Shown piece after piece: positions 32,664 through 45,496 of a stretch of 64,000 nt of DNA. Made by a program: the position numbers and the translations under genes. A model generated the notes under the pieces. That model was not told where the DNA came from. It worked only from the letters and a program-made list of their open reading frames with translations, and searched no databases. The stretch is from Epichloe hybrida. Taxonomy: Eukaryota > Ascomycota > Sordariomycetes > Hypocreales > Clavicipitaceae. Every line of letters starts with the position of its first letter. Position 1 is the stretch's first letter. The DNA is taken from NCBI GenBank assembly GCA_019022495.1, contig JAFEKR010000014.1:1240001-1304000 (forward strand), written 5' to 3'.

Positions 32664-35153
32664 CTAGCTTGATGTCCAGCTCGGTGGCCGATCACCAGGC
32701 TTCTGCCCCCAATCCGATTCATTCTTACCCAGCGTCAGCTCCAGAGTCCAGCCCTCTGTAAAGAACTCGTGCCCGATCCAAGACTTTGTCCACGGTTTGC
32801 CATTGACAGTTGCCTTTTGAATGTGCAAGTTCTTGTACCCTGCGTCAAAATTGACATTGCGGACCGTGGCCTTCCTTCCTGTCACGGGATGCTTGATGCT
32901 GATTTCCTCAAAGAAGGGCGGGTTGATGAGATAGACATTCTGTCCCGCCACAGGAAACAACCCAATCACGGAGAAGAATAAGAATGCCCCCATGGCACCA
33001 GAGTCATCGTTACCAGCGAGACCGCCGTACGAGTTGTTGAACGAGGAAGGTATGTATTGATGGATGCGCTCTGCAGAGAGACCAGGTCGGCCAGCATAGT
33101 GGTACAGGTAGGCAGTAAGGAAGACGGGCTCATTGGAGATGTCTGCCAGACCATTCTCATGGAAGAAATCAAGACGCGAAATAAAGGCAACGTCTCCACC
33201 GAGCAACGTGATCAAGGAAGAGGTGGCATGTGGGACGTAGCTACCGCCATGGGTGTCAGGTTCGGGGGTTGCTTGATGCAATGGCGAAGAGCTATGACTT
33301 ACAAGAGATATTGCCATATACTCGCCTCGAACGTTTCACTTGGATTCGCGGTCAGCGAGCAAAAGCTTGCGAGGGGCGAGCAAGCGATTGGGTCCTGAAA
33401 CCCCCAAGTGCCGTTCATATACTTTGGCTGGAAAAACCCCTGGAACCCTGTATCCTTTCCCCTGATGATGGAAGTTTGATCTTTCTTCCACAAGTTCTGC
33501 CAGTTCATGCTACGCCGCATATACTTTTTTTGCATGTCGTTTTCCCCTAGGCCTCCCGCAAGGGTAGCCAAGCAAAAGTCATCGTAGGCATACTCGAGCG
33601 TCCGTGACACACTGCGTGAGTTGGTGCCGAAGCCGAGAGGATCATAGTCCAAGTAGGGAATGTAGTTGTATTTTCGCCAGCTCTGCAGACCGCCGCGTCC
33701 GTGATGGGACCACTCCAGAGGCTCTTTTTCTGCGTCAGTAATAATGGCCTCGAGAGCGAGCTCCCAATCGATAGTGGAACTGAGATTCTTGACGTAGGCA
33801 TCGACGAGCACCACATCAGCGTTGGATCCTCCCTGAGTCCATCCTTGGCACATGGACATGTGGCAGTCGGGTAGCCAGCCTTCGTGCTTGTACATGTCTA
33901 ACAAGGACTGGACCATTTGCGTCTGAGCCTCGGGGTCAAGAACTGTCAAGAGCGGGTGTTGAGCGCGAAAGCTATCCCAGATGCTGCGGAATAAGAACGA
34001 ACGCATCAGGGACGGTGGTCAAAAGCAAAGTAAGCATGCTTGCAGCTTTTTCTTGAAACCAAACCTACCAGTAAAACGAATCAAAGTACGGAGATCCAGT
34101 ATCCCAGTGGGGATTCTCACCCGTGTAATTCTGCGGTGAAATCATGTTGCGATAGGCGCCGCTCCAGAAGCTGACGAGGATATCCTTGTCCGCTCCGCCA
34201 GGCTTGACCGAGATGGGACCAAGCTTATCTCGCCATTCTTTTTGGGCCGCGTTGACGAGACTATCGAAGTTCTTCAATGGGTCCGGGATCTCCTTCTCGG
34301 CATTACGACATGCTTGTTCATAATTTTTGAAGCTGAGACCAACTCGAGTCGTGACCGTGTCGTCGGAACCAGGCTTGAATCTGACGAAACCTCCACTTTC
34401 AACGTAGAAGAGTTTGAAACCACGTGTGACGTAGATGTGCTTTGGCTCAGTCCCTGCGCGGTTGTTCACCCACACACCCGTGTCATGGACGTCGGCTCCA
34501 AAGAAGTCGACGCAGAAATGAAGCTGGTACGAGCCAGCACCGAAGCTGGGCAGGAAAGTACCATTCCCGACCATCCTGCCAGACTTCTCATCAACGATTA
34601 CACTAGCGTTCTGTCGACTCTGCCAGAGATCCGTCAAATCCAACAAGATCAATGGATGATTGCCTTTGGAGTCGGGAAACTTGAACTTGTACAGTGCCGC
34701 ATGCTCTGACACAGTCATGTTGGCTTGGATGCCAGATTCGAGCTGAATGCCAAACTGTCCTGGCTCTGCGAAGACCGAGTCCATCTTGTAATGCGTTTTG
34801 CGGTCTCCAATGCGGAACATGCAGTTGTTCAGGTCGTCATCGGGGCAGACCTGTGGAAACAATGGGAAGTTGCCCAGACTCGGGTTCCCACCCGTACCGC
34901 TATCGTGGATGCTCGAGAACCCAGTCACGTTGCTGCCGTCCATGCCAAAGCCGCCCGTATTTTGGCCATCGACATCCGCTACGGCCTTTGCCAGGCCATA
35001 GGGCAGCGTGGCTCCGGCAAAGACATTGCCGCCATTCGTGGTACCGATCAGGGGGTTGATGAGGGACAATACATCGGGAGTAATCGATGCCGCAGACAGT
35101 GACGGGACGAAAGACACCACTTGCAGAAGAAAGGTGGCTGATGGAGGGCGCAT
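32664..35153 (-). CDS. Secreted GH92 alpha-mannosidase
   Basis: Three exons, 34069..35153, 33303..33983 and 32664..33240, give 780 residues. GH92 enzymes are calcium-dependent exo-alpha-mannosidases, mostly alpha-1,2, that trim N-glycan mannose. The N-terminus is a signal peptide (MRPPSATFLLQVVSFVPSLSAA). Family segments follow: INPLIGTTNGGNVFAGATLP, GFSSIHDSGTGGNPSLGNFP, YRNMISPQNYTGE, then across junction 1 SFYCIWDSFRAQHPLL, the LPDCHMSMCQGWTQGGSNAD core, LEYAYDDFCLATLA, and in the last exon SYGGLAGNDDSGAMGAFLFF. Several N-glycosylation sequons are present. An in-frame ATG 30 nt upstream would push the signal core inward, so 35153 is preferred. No transporter or other glycan gene is adjacent. 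Confidence 0.94.
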
Positions 35154-36005
35154 GGTGGTGAGGGGAAGTTCAAGTATGTTCAAGTATCAATCCAGAGATG
35201 GCTGGGCGCAAGTGGCGTTGCCGACGCAGATGACTTGAAGCTGCCAGCACGCTGAAGCCCAGAGGTTGTCTTGATCGAAATGAAGCTGCCGTGTCGACTC
35301 CAAATTAATGATGGGCACATCCCCCTTATCCCCCTTGTAACGAACAAGGTCTGATATGGATTAATTACCGTGCCCTGTACGGATCGTACGGATCTGTACA
35401 CATTGTGCGGGGTATGTAATATCCCGTCCACCGTCCAAGTGCGCGGGGAAGGAGCGTCCAGGGTCGCATCGGCAGGATCCTGGCGAAGAAACGCAGAGTC
35501 AGGTGTTGCGATCGAGCGTTGCTATTCGGAGCTGTGTTTTCTTGCTGCTCGGCGCTGTACCCACATAAGGATTTGTCTTAGCCGCATTTGGTTAGCCAGC
35601 TTGATTGCCATACCCCTCCCTTAGAAAACACACGTAATATTATGGCATTAGACCCCGCACTCTGAACTATTATGACAACAGCAGATTTTTCAATTGAACG
35701 CGCACGAGGCTTGCGAATTGTTGTCTTCAATCATGTGCACTTTAGGCGGGGGTAATAGGCCTGTAATGCTGACTATTTCTTTCGCCAGGGAGTGCCATAT
35801 AAATTTGGTAGCGGGGCGTGGGATGTGGGATGTGGCCGTATCACATTGTGGGTACAGCGCCGAGCCACGCAAAGACTGGAAGACCGTCATCAACAACAAC
35901 GACGCAACGAACAGCAAACAAAGGATCAGGCAATTTGGCGCGCGCTTGCTTATTTACAGCGTGACGTCTCTGTTCATTGTATCCATTTTTATTTTCATCA
36001 CATCT
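35154..36005. other. Intergenic region GH92 gene / sirtuin
   Basis: This is promoter DNA of the leftward GH92 gene and the 3' flank of the leftward sirtuin. No protein-like frame is visible. Confidence 0.5.
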
Positions 36006-37196
36006 TTATTCATGGAACTCCTCGCCGCTCCTTTGCAATTTGCCAAGCGCTGGCTCCAGCAACTTAGGCAGACACTCGGCTGCATCCTCCCCAAATGCGA
36101 AGTCGCCTGGTTGCATCTTGCACAACTCGGCCTCGTCTTCGGCTTCGGGATTGACCGTCACGATTCGAGCGCCGTGCAATCTCGCTCTCGATATGTACCC
36201 TGCCGCAGGGTACACCTGCGCGGATGTGCCCACAACTAGCATCAAATCCTGCAAGGAAGTCAGCCATATGCTCGTGGCGTAGAGCAAACAATTACGCCCG
36301 TTGGTCTAGGCCGTTGGTCTAGGCCGTTGGCAAAACATACAATCTTGTCCGCAGTAATCCAATCGTTGATACGGTTGATCATGTCGGCATCGAGTTCCTC
36401 GCCAAACCACACCACCCCCGGTCGCTGCAGTCCGGTCTTACACTGCGGACATCTCGGCAACTCCTCTTCTGCGACGTGCTTGATCCGGTGATATGGGTCA
36501 AGGAGGGGCAACGATTTGCCCTTGGGAGGATCCTCGGATGCCGCAGCGAGGGCTGGACAGAAGGGATCATTCATATTGCCCTTTTCGATCCAGCCGCAGC
36601 CTTCTGTGGTGCATTTTATATCAAAGAGCGAGCCGTGTAGAGTGCAAAGCTGCGATGAGGGATGATCTGCTCGTTGAGATAGGTCTGCGAGGCAGAGGCG
36701 CGAGATACACGACGCCCAATCATTAGCTTGGCTTGGGACAACAACGACAACCAAGAAAAAAGGGACAAAAAAAAAATGGAGGGGAAAGGAGGGGAAGAGG
36801 GGGCAAAGGGAATAGAAAAGGAATAGAAAAAAAAAGGCTCGTATGGTGTACTAGTAAGCAATTGGTCGCTAACTCACCGTCCACATTTTGGGTCAAACAA
36901 AGAAAGTCGGAATTGGCCTTGGCCAGCGCAGCGAGGGCCCGATGACCTGCGTTGGGTGTGGCTCGTAGAGCCAAGTGTCTTCGGTAACCATAGAACAGCC
37001 AAACAAGACCGGGATCGGTCATGAAAGCTCGCATAGTGGCGAGCTTGGTGGCATCGTGACTTCTCCAGTAGCCTCCGACGCCGCGGAAGGTGGGCAACCC
37101 GGACGATGCGGACAGTCCGGCCCCACAGAGAGCGAGAATGCGGCGACTGGAACGAAGGACCTCGTGGAAGGCCTCTACATCGTTATGGGGCGGCAT
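36006..37196 (-). CDS. NAD-dependent sirtuin, class III (SIRT5-like) deacylase
   Basis: Three exons, 36878..37196, 36341..36684 and 36006..36248, give 301 residues. Sirtuins remove acyl groups from lysine using NAD. Seen: GAGLSASSGLPTFRG at 25-39 (NAD fold), the FYGYRR motif with Tyr69 and Arg72 matching the acid-binding Tyr/Arg pair that lets SIRT5 accept succinyl- and malonyl-lysine, TQNVD at 102-106, the catalytic His123 in HGS, a CX4C/CX2C-type zinc site (IKCTTEGCGW, RCPQCKTG), PGVVWFGEEL, VVGTSAQVYPAAGYI and IVTVNPE. The first splice joins TQNVD to DLSQRADHP, where most relatives have NVDGL; that Asp is a small oddity or a splice error in my model. The second intron holds a 13-bp duplication. 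Confidence 0.9.
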
Positions 37197-38663
37197 TGAA
37201 AACCTTCCAAGATGCAGTTATGGCTGGCTGCGCAAGACTCGAGAACAACAGAAACAGTGACGAAGACAACAGCAAGCAGAGCTAGTGGCGGTACCGGCTC
37301 GTGTTCGGCGGCCCGTGGCCGTAGTCGTCGCCGTAGCCTTATTAGGCACCGAGACGGGGGCGAGACGGGGGCGATAAGATCGAGGCCAACGGCGAGGCCG
37401 CGGTATTATCTGTTATCCTGAAGCGGAGGGCCGAGGGCCGAATGCGTAAGCTGAGCACTGAGGAGGCCAAGCCGTGGAACGAGGGGCGAAAGTGAGGAAG
37501 GAGGGAGTTCGTAGGGGGGAAACTTATAAAGCCGGCCGGCCATGCGGATGCGCGAGCTGAGCTGAGGTGAGCAACAAAATAAATTGATCCGTAACATCGA
37601 TCCTTTTTATGTACGCATGCCCCTCGTCTGGGGCCGCAACGAGGCCGGGCCGGGGCGCAAGTGCCAGACAGACTCAGCTTCTTATCTTACTGTCCATGTC
37701 AATATCTGAGCCTTTTCCGTATGTACGGAATACTTCGTACTTTATTAGCGTAGCCATGCAAACCGGTTTCCTCCCCCCCCTCCCACGGGACAGGCATGCC
37801 GACCAGCAAGTGGGCGATGCGCCTCGTGTTTGGTGGAGTGAAAGAGGGGAGGGAGGAAGGATCAGGGGGCCTTGCCTGGGCCGGCGCAGTGATTGAGTGG
37901 GTGATGTCTCGTCCGGAGGGGTTCAAGACCCCTGAATTGTGCCGGTGCAGGCATACTACACCCACTGTATGTACATACATATGGGTATGATCCACGAAAA
38001 CTCTGTGAAGTTCGCAAAGTGCACAATACAATACAAAGGACGCGCTAACCATTTAGGGCAGAAAATTTACCTAGAAAAGTATAGAATCAAGTACTTTATG
38101 ATATATTACACTAGCAAGGGGCTTGCAAATGCCCATGCAAGATGTGAGCTTATGTACACTGTACAAAGTAGCCGCCCCATAGTGATCCACATACAAGTTT
38201 CAGTGAGCGTCGTCTCTCCGAACTCCGCAGAGTCTTCGTGGATTACACCCTGTTTGATTTTACACATCTACATATATGACTAGGGGTAGCAGGCCAATGA
38301 CATGCTAAACCAAAGATTAGCGTAGCACTAAGCGAGGTAAAAAGTACCTCAAATTACATGTACTTTTCTATGCCTATTTAGTACCTCTTACTAGTGCAAA
38401 AACCCCTGTAGTATCCCTAACAGCTTCACCTATGATAGCCACTAAGAGCTACATGTAATAGTAGTTGCCCTACGTGGGGCAAACAGGGGGTGAAATGTAC
38501 ATACATAATGAGTGAATACGAACGATCACATGCAGAGACAAGGAACTCCAACGCAGACCCGCAACAAGCAAGGACTTGTCGGTGCATTTCCTCCAGAAAA
38601 AGTCTGTAAGCCTTCTAGCATATCATAGAGCTCCATCTGGCATCAAGCGCACAGGCGAGGAAA
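37197..38663. other. 1.5-kb intergenic region before the tRNA gene
   Basis: No gene is supported. The part from about 38020 to 38460 is AT-rich and carries small palindromes such as GAGGTAAAAAGTACCTC at 38335-38351, possibly a decayed repeat. Confidence 0.45.
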
Positions 38664-38747
38664 GCTTCCGTAGCTCAGTTGGTTAGAGCTTCGTACTAAT
38701 AAACGTTAGTGATGCGGAGGCCGCAGGTTCAAGCCCTGCCGGGAGCA
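38664..38747 (+). tRNA. tRNA-Ile (anticodon AAU) with a 10-nt intron
   Basis: The acceptor stem GCTTCCG pairs with CGGGAGC (one G-T), the D arm is GCTC/GAGC, and the T arm is GCAGG-TTCAAGC-CCTGC. The anticodon stem TCGTA pairs with TGCGG around loop CTAATAA, giving anticodon AAT. About 10 nt (AACGTTAGTG-like) lie after position 37, the usual place for a nuclear tRNA intron. The discriminator base is A at 38747, and the CCA end is not encoded, as expected in eukaryotes. The exact intron edges are ambiguous by one or two bases. Confidence 0.85.
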
Positions 38748-39410
38748 AGATCGTTCCACGATGCTTTCCTTGCACGCTTGTCTCTTTTTTCTTCTCACTC
38801 GAGTGTGTTCTGCCCCTCAAAATTTTATTCTTTGCTAATCCCGTCCGTGCCTTGCTGTTCTCGCACTTTCCTTAATAAACCAACTCAGCAAGGACGGAGG
38901 ACGCTCTTGGAACATTTTGCAAGTGTCTGGACATGGTTTCTGTCCACAGAGTATGGCTTTACATTTTCCGATAGTCACCGAATAGGCTGGTTTCCTTCTT
39001 TCCTTCTGTCGGCCTCGCTTCCATGCTGTGCGACGAACAGCGCTGCGGCCGGTGCTCAAACGGGCCGACCATCGGCAAAACTTGTGCCACACCCCGCAAC
39101 GGCTGACTTTGGCTGGTCGACGGACGACGGACGCCAGACATCTCTCTGCTTAAAAATGAGATGAGATGAATGATTCTTCTTTCTACTGCTGAATTCTTTC
39201 CCGGTCTTTTTTTTTTTTTAGCATGGTCTCATATTAAGACTGTTTATTGAAGGAATGCCGTGAGATATGAAGAAGTTTTGCACACAAAATAGCTCCACGG
39301 CCGCCTACACGCACTGAATTCACTATCCAACTTAACACCAACAACTACTCCGTAACTTATCGACACTTTTCTCCGCAGAAAAAAAGAAAAAAAACTACGA
39401 CCTCGAAATC
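38748..39410. other. Spacer between the tRNA gene and the M20 gene
   Basis: The first part is T-rich just after the tRNA (38786-38795), suitable for Pol III termination. The rest is promoter of the amidohydrolase gene, with an A-rich leader directly before its ATG. Confidence 0.5.
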
Positions 39411-40742
39411 ATGTCCGTGCACTGGGAACAAGTCCGGGAGCTGGTCAACGCCCACCTCGACCAGCAGTCGCCCGCACTGCACAAAATCAACCAAGCTCTC
39501 CACGGCAACCCTGAGCTAGGCTACAAAGAGTTCTTCGCACACGACACCATTTCCGATTTTCTCGAGAAGCAGGGATTTACCGCTCACCGCAAGACGTACG
39601 GTCTCGAAACCAGCTTCGAAGTGACGTTCGGCTCGGGTGGCCGACTTGTCATCATCTGCGCCGAGTACGATGCGCTTCCCAACATGGGCCACGCCTGCGG
39701 GCACAACCTCATTGCCACGTCCTCCATTGGAGCATTCCTGGGCGCCGCTCACGCCATGAAGACGCTGGGGATCAACGGCCGCCTGCGTATCCTCGGGACG
39801 CCCGCGGAAGAAGGGGGCGGCGGCAAGGCCCGGCTCATCAAAGCCGGGGCGTTCAGCCCGTCCGAGGACATTGCTGCCGCCATCATGGCTCACCCCATCA
39901 CCAGGCACGGCATCGGTGGCATCACGGGCCTATCTGCCCTGGACCTCATCGCCAGTCTCAAGTTTCGCGTGGAGTTCAAGGGGAAATCGGCCCACGCGGC
40001 CGGCGAGCCATGGAACGGCACAAACGCCCTCGATGCCGCCGTGGGCGCCTACAACAATATCAGCATGCTGCGACAGCAGATCCGGCCGGATGAGCGTGTC
40101 CACGGCGTCTTCGAGGTGGGCGGTACCGTGCCAAACGTCATCCCAGACTATACACGGATGAACTGGTATGTGAGGGCACCGACTACTGAGCAAGGCGAGA
40201 AGCTGCAGAGGAGAGTGCATGCTTGCATCGATGCCGCTGCTGCGGCCACGGGCTGCACCAACAACTATATCCTGTGAGTCCATCCCCCCCCCCCCATTCC
40301 ATCTTCAAACATCTTTGCTTCATGGCCCATACCAAAACCCTGTGATGAAACGCTCTTTCATTAACACCACGATGACTCCCTCAGCGCCGACACCTACAAA
40401 CACGTCATCAGCAACCCAGGTCTCTGCGAAACCTACGCTCAAGACATGGCCAAGATAGGCGAGCAAGTATCCATCAAGGCGCCTGAGTCGTTCACCGCAT
40501 CAACAGACATGGGCAATGTGTCTCACGAGGTTCCCGGCTTCCACGGTGCATTTGCCATTCCCACGGAGCCGGATGCCGCTCTGCACAGCCCCAAGTTCGC
40601 CGCGGCCGCGGGCAAGCCCGAGGCCCATGAATGCGCTGTCAAGAGCGCCAAGGGCATGGCCATGTTGGCGCTGCGCGTGATTGTGGACGACGAGCTGGCG
40701 GCGAGGGTGAGACGAGACTTTGAGGAGGGCAATGCTGCATGA
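39411..40742 (+). CDS. M20-family amidohydrolase / dipeptidase (PM20D2-like)
   Basis: Two exons, 39411..40273 and 40385..40742, give 406 residues. The family contains zinc or cobalt aminoacyl hydrolases and dipeptidases. The metal-binding block is present: CAEYDALPNMGHACGHN (Asp and His ligands), TPAEEGGGGKARLIKAGAF (general-base Glu), MAHPITRHG, and the dimerisation-domain segment KGKSAHAAGEPWNGTNALDA, then TSTDMGNVSHEVPG-like block in the last exon (ASTDMGNVSHEVPGFHGAF). No signal peptide is visible, so it is probably cytosolic. The intron ends CCCTCAG and begins CT|GTGAGT; the join reads NNYIL-ADTYKHVIS. The exact substrate cannot be told from sequence. Confidence 0.92.
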
Positions 40743-42388
40743 GTCCGAGAGGTGACACACCAGGAGGCCCAAAAAGAAACCATGAAAAGCGCGCGTTGAA
40801 TAAAACATGCCATGCTCAAAAATCTATTACAAAGAGCTCGCTTCCGCGATGTGCTGCTGATCTGTATGATTATATAGCACCCATGCAAACTCAATTTGAT
40901 TGTTCGCCTTCAGAAGAATAATCAATCAGTTGGATATATATTTCTCGAGACCCCGTCCGAAAGCCCATGCGCACATCAAGACAAGTCCCACGGCCACAGA
41001 GTTCACAAGGACGAGCTCGCTCCTGAGGTATCCGGAGAAGACAGGACAAGTCATCTGACAGTTGGCACAATAATCAGGGCGGGCCTACGAAGCCAGTTTC
41101 GGCCAGCGTCCTCTTGATCAACGGCGAGAAATCACCACGGCGGGTTTACGTGGATGACTCCCTGCACTCTACAGCGACTTCCAAGACCGGGACCAAATAG
41201 TGCATCGCACTACCAGCCGAAGAAGGGGGGGGGGGCTGTGGGTATGTGCAATGTGCCTCGCTCTCACAGCCCAGTAGACAATAGCTGATGGCAGCCTATA
41301 GTGATTTGCGTCATGATGCCGTCGGAACAAGCGTTGAACAGGCCTCGAGACGAAGTGGTGCTTCAAAGCGCCATGGGCCAAGCTGGCAGCTACAGGTCGA
41401 GCACGATGTAGTCTGCTGTCTGACGTCTGTCGTCTGTCGTCTGTGCTCCGTACTACTTAGTAGTAGTTCGTGTCAAAATGTGCGGGTGGCAGGGTACTAG
41501 TTGCACCATCCCGCAGCATGCATATATGCACCCGACACACGTCCATGCAGTCAAACTGTCTGGTGCCTCGCATGGGCGCCCGTCACGTTATTTCGCCGTG
41601 TTACTGTTGCACAGATGGGGTGAAGGTCGGCGTGAGCGAGTCGGCGTGTGTATGCTCGTGCTCGTTGCGCTGCCACAATTGTCTGGGGCATGAACGCATC
41701 GTTTCGATTGAGAAAATTGACGCTTGACGCTGGCTCATGGCGGCACATTGCTGAGAGCTTGGATCAGGCGTTTGTGGTCTATGTATGTACTCCGTCTTGT
41801 TCGTGGACGTGTCCAATGCGTGCCATCGGTGGCATCGATTGGCAAGGGCGCTACGGACTACTACATGCAGACTGCGGGCAAGAAACGACAAACCCCAGCA
41901 GATGATAAGCGCGAGACAGTCGTATGTACTCCGTAGGATCCGTAGGAGGAGGACAAACGGATACGGAGTATTGCCTCGATGTGTCCTCTCAGATCAATCG
42001 TGCCATTGCGGGTTTTTGTTCATGAAAACTTTCGTGTGGCGCAGTAATATGTAGTGATGCAAGGGCTGATCTAGCGCCGTGGTGGTCCGTGTGGACCCGG
42101 CAACCCCCCCCCCCAGGCAACAACAACAACTGCTGTGGAGTATCTTCGAAAGCACAGCCACTGGTTTGCATTCCAAAGCTTCACAGTCGCCCGAGCCGTA
42201 ACGTCGGTGGTTGGCGTCCGAAGCCGACTCGTCGAGAAGCCTGGTACTTCCCTTCCACGACAGGAACCAGACCTTTCGTGAGAACAAGGCAAAACAACAC
42301 AGACAGTGTCGGTTCAACGGCTCGAAATGGCAGTCGCCGAACCAGGATAGTGAGTGACCAGGAGGGCCATGCGCCGGAGGTACGGATG

Positions 42389-42389
<1 letters not shown>

Positions 42390-42417
<28 letters not shown>
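42390..42417. repeat. Poly-A tract (28 A)
   Basis: This is a pure A run in intergenic DNA, a possible remnant of a retroposed 3' end. No matching element is recognisable beside it. Confidence 0.9.
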
Positions 42418-42419
<2 letters not shown>

Positions 42420-43434
42420 AACACGGGGACGTGTTGGGGTGGAGAATGGCGGAGGTAATCAGAAGTTATTATGGGGAACACAGTACGGACTAGTTAGACG
42501 GACTGATGACTGATGATGAGAGATATTACTCATTATTCCCAACTTTTCGGCAACATCATTTCAGACGACAACAACGAGCGCCCCACTAGATAGCGGCTGG
42601 ATTATTTTTTGCCCCGTCATCAATTTGTTAAATGATGACCTCGTCGCTTCCAAATATAGCAACAGTGGACGCACGTCTGCCGGCCATTGCTGAAAGTTGA
42701 GACATTGAACCCAGGAACTTCGCCTGCAGTGAAGAGACCACAGGACAACCACGGGCCATCCCGGCATCCTTCTGTGCGGGCCTGCGCATGTTACCCCAGA
42801 GTCCACACATGCGTGGTTCGACGATGCGTCTGGTGCGTGTCAGTGTCAGCGTGTCTAGGTAAAAGTGATGATGCGGTGACCGAGCCTGTCTTTGTTGTGA
42901 TGTCTTCCTGCCGTCTTGCCCCCTCGCCCCCTCGCCCTCTCGCCCTCTCGCCTCAAGAAAGGGATAGCGCCCGGGAAGGGAAAGAGCCGCGTCTAATACG
43001 GACTGCCAGGGCGCACGCTAGGGAAGGTCCATACCTACTACGTCCGTAATCCGTACAGGCGGCAGGGCTGTCAGAATCTAGAATCTGCACAGTGCAGACG
43101 TTGCTGCGTCGCAAACGCACCGTCTCCACACTGTACAGCCGACCCGTTGCTTCCCCGGTTATTCGCCGCCAAGCGAGTCGATCCACACCGTGCCACAACG
43201 TCGTCGTTGCACCAAGTTCTTTTGTTGTTGCTGTGTCAGTCAGCCATCGCCAACCACGTTTGAACAAGCAGAAATGATGGCTTGAATCCCCCCACCGACC
43301 CAGACTGAAGCTTGAGCAGCTGTCAAATTGTCCAGCCGTGCAGCCTGGCGTTCACTACGGCGACGTGCTCGTGTGCTTGCCGATTGCCCGCAAAACGTCT
43401 GGTAGTGTTCCCCCCCCCCCTTTCTTCGCGACGG

Positions 43435-43479
43435 ACTTTTATCACTGACAACTGTAATCCCTACGGAGTACAGCCGTTC
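43435..43479 (+). repeat. Left copy of a 45-bp inverted repeat
   Basis: This sequence matches the reverse complement of 46614-46658 at all but one of 45 positions. It contains CACTGACAACTGTAATCCCT and a TACGGAGTA motif. Confidence 0.88.
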
Positions 43480-44279
43480 ATGCCGGAAATAAATACGAGC
43501 TACGGACTGATGACACTGCTTGGCAGGTCGTCTTTACCCCAGGACATCAGCATCAGTTGATCAGTTCAGCTTACGGTTAGGGCGTGCTGACCCCTTCGTA
43601 ATGGGTGGAATCCATCAAAGGGCCAAGGGGGGTTGGTGGCTGGGGCAGACCCATTTGGCGCCTCCAGGAGGGAGCCGCTTGAGATACGCCCAAATGGTGA
43701 TTCTGGGCGTGTCAATTGTCTCACCTCTCGAGTAGCGGGCTCAGGCACATCGAGTCAAGCGTGGACCCTGGCTGGTCATGGCGGTGCCCAGGCTGCCCAG
43801 ACCACGGCCATGACTAGCAATGGAGAGAAGTCGATGCGCCGGGGATCCATGAAATGGCATTGTACGCACCCCCCTGGCACGTCTTGGCCGACGGTGGCCC
43901 AAGATGGATGGGCCAACTCGGATGCTGTTCGTGCCATTGGCTCTTCGGTCTTGTTCCAGATGGATGGCCAGAGGTGTTGTCCCTCCGGAGGTAATAAAAA
44001 TACCGTCTTATCTCCCTCGACGCCCTCTTGATTTTCCCGCCTTTTATATCCCGAAACCTCATCATTTGTCCTTGCCACTCGCGTGTGCTTCTTCTTTCTC
44101 ATTAACCTTCCTGTCTCTCGCTAAACAACTCAATCTTTTTATTGTTTCTCTTGGTATTTGCCCAAGGCACATATTTCATTCGCCGCCCATTTCTCGCGCG
44201 CGACAGTTCAAAGGATATCATCTTGTCATACTCCTGCTGTACACCACCCTTGTTCGATATATCATATTTTCTCGACAAG

Positions 44280-45496
44280 ATGTTCTCCAAGGCCTTCTCT
44301 GTCGCCACCGTTGCGCTCGCCGCTTCGGCTGTCGTTAATGCTCAGACTTTCACTGACTGCAACCCTACCAAGAAGACCTGCCCTGCTGCCCCTGCCTTGG
44401 GGAAGTCAGTAAACTGCGACTTCTCCAAGGGCCCCTGCGATATCTTCAAGCAGGCCGATGGAACCAAGTTGGACTTCAAGGACAACGGCGCTGTCTTCAG
44501 CATCAAGACAGAGGACAACGCCCCTACCATCTCCACTGGCAAGTACATCTTCTTCGGAAAGGTCGAGGTCGAGGTCCAGGCCGCTCCTGGTGCCGGCATT
44601 GTCACCTCCGCCGTCCTCCAGTCTGCCGATCTTGACGAGGTTCGTAATTAGAACGATGAAAATACACCGTCATTTGCAACGGAAAGCTAATGTGAATGCG
44701 AATAATTTGATAGATTGACTGGGAGTGGGTTGGAAACGACAACACGCAGGTTCAGACCAACTACTTCAGCAAGAGTGACACGAGCGACTACCTTCGTGGT
44801 GCTAATCACACCGTTGACAGCCCAACCACCGGCTTCCACACTTACACTGTTGAGTGGACCTCCAAGGCCGTCAACTGGATCATCAACGGCAAGACTGTCC
44901 GTACTCTTTCCTCCGATACTGTCAAGGACAAGTTCCCCCAGACTCCCATGCAGGTTAAGCTCGGCTCCTGGTGCGCTGGTGGGAAGAACTCTCAGGAAGG
45001 CACCCGTAACTGGGCTGGCGGCTACACCGACTTCTCCAAGGCTCCTTTCAACGCCTACTACAAGAGCATCAGCATCGTCGACTACGCTGGCAAGGACAGC
45101 CCCGCAAACGGCGGCGTCAAGGAGTACATTTACGGTGACCAGTCTGGCTCATGGAAGAGCATCAAGGTCGTTGGTGGCTCTGGAAGCGGCGACTCTGCCT
45201 CTTCCAAGCCCTCCTCTACCCAGGCCAAGACTGAGTCTTCCGCTACCGGCTCCGCTACCAAGACTTCTGACAATTCCAAGACTGATGCCACGAATACCAT
45301 GAGCACCGCTGCTTCCTCTGGCGCCAGCGCTACCGACAGCGCCTCCGTCACCAACGGCCCCTCAGGCACCGCCACTGTTTCCACCTCCGGCCTGCCCACC
45401 TCCACTACTGTCCGCGCTGCTGCCTCTCGCGACTCTGTTGCCATGGCTGGTGCTTTGCTGGCTGGCGCTGGTGTCATTCTGGCCCTGGCCCTGTAA
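44280..45496 (+). CDS. GPI-anchored GH16 cell-wall transglycosylase (Crh type)
   Basis: Two exons, 44280..44639 and 44714..45496, give 380 residues. Crh enzymes link chitin to beta-1,6/beta-1,3-glucan at the cell surface. A signal peptide (FSVATVALAASAVVNAQ) is followed by the GH16 domain. The catalytic motif DEIDWEWVG at 119-127 is formed exactly at the splice junction, with both Glu present. The substrate region WTSKAVNWIINGKTVRTL and WAGGYTDFSKAPF follow. A Ser/Thr-rich stalk leads to a hydrophobic tail (MAGALLAGAGVILALAL) typical of GPI addition. The N-terminal Cys set (DCNPTKKTC, NCDFSKGPCDIF) fits Crh2-like members. The donor GTTCGT is weak but required. The gene is flanked by the 45-bp inverted repeat pair. 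Confidence 0.95.

Larger units (their letters stand above)
40743..44279. other. 3.5-kb intergenic region without a recognisable gene
   Basis: No frame has protein-like composition. It contains C/G homopolymers (41226, 42105, 43411), a 28-A run at 42390-42417, several TACTCCGTA motifs (41785, 41924, 43463), and the left arm of the inverted repeat described separately. This is the promoter side of the Crh gene. Confidence 0.5.

Noticed and set aside
38020..38460. AT-rich stretch as a transposon remnant
   Set aside because: No open frame, no clear terminal repeats and no target-site duplication could be identified; only small palindromes are visible.
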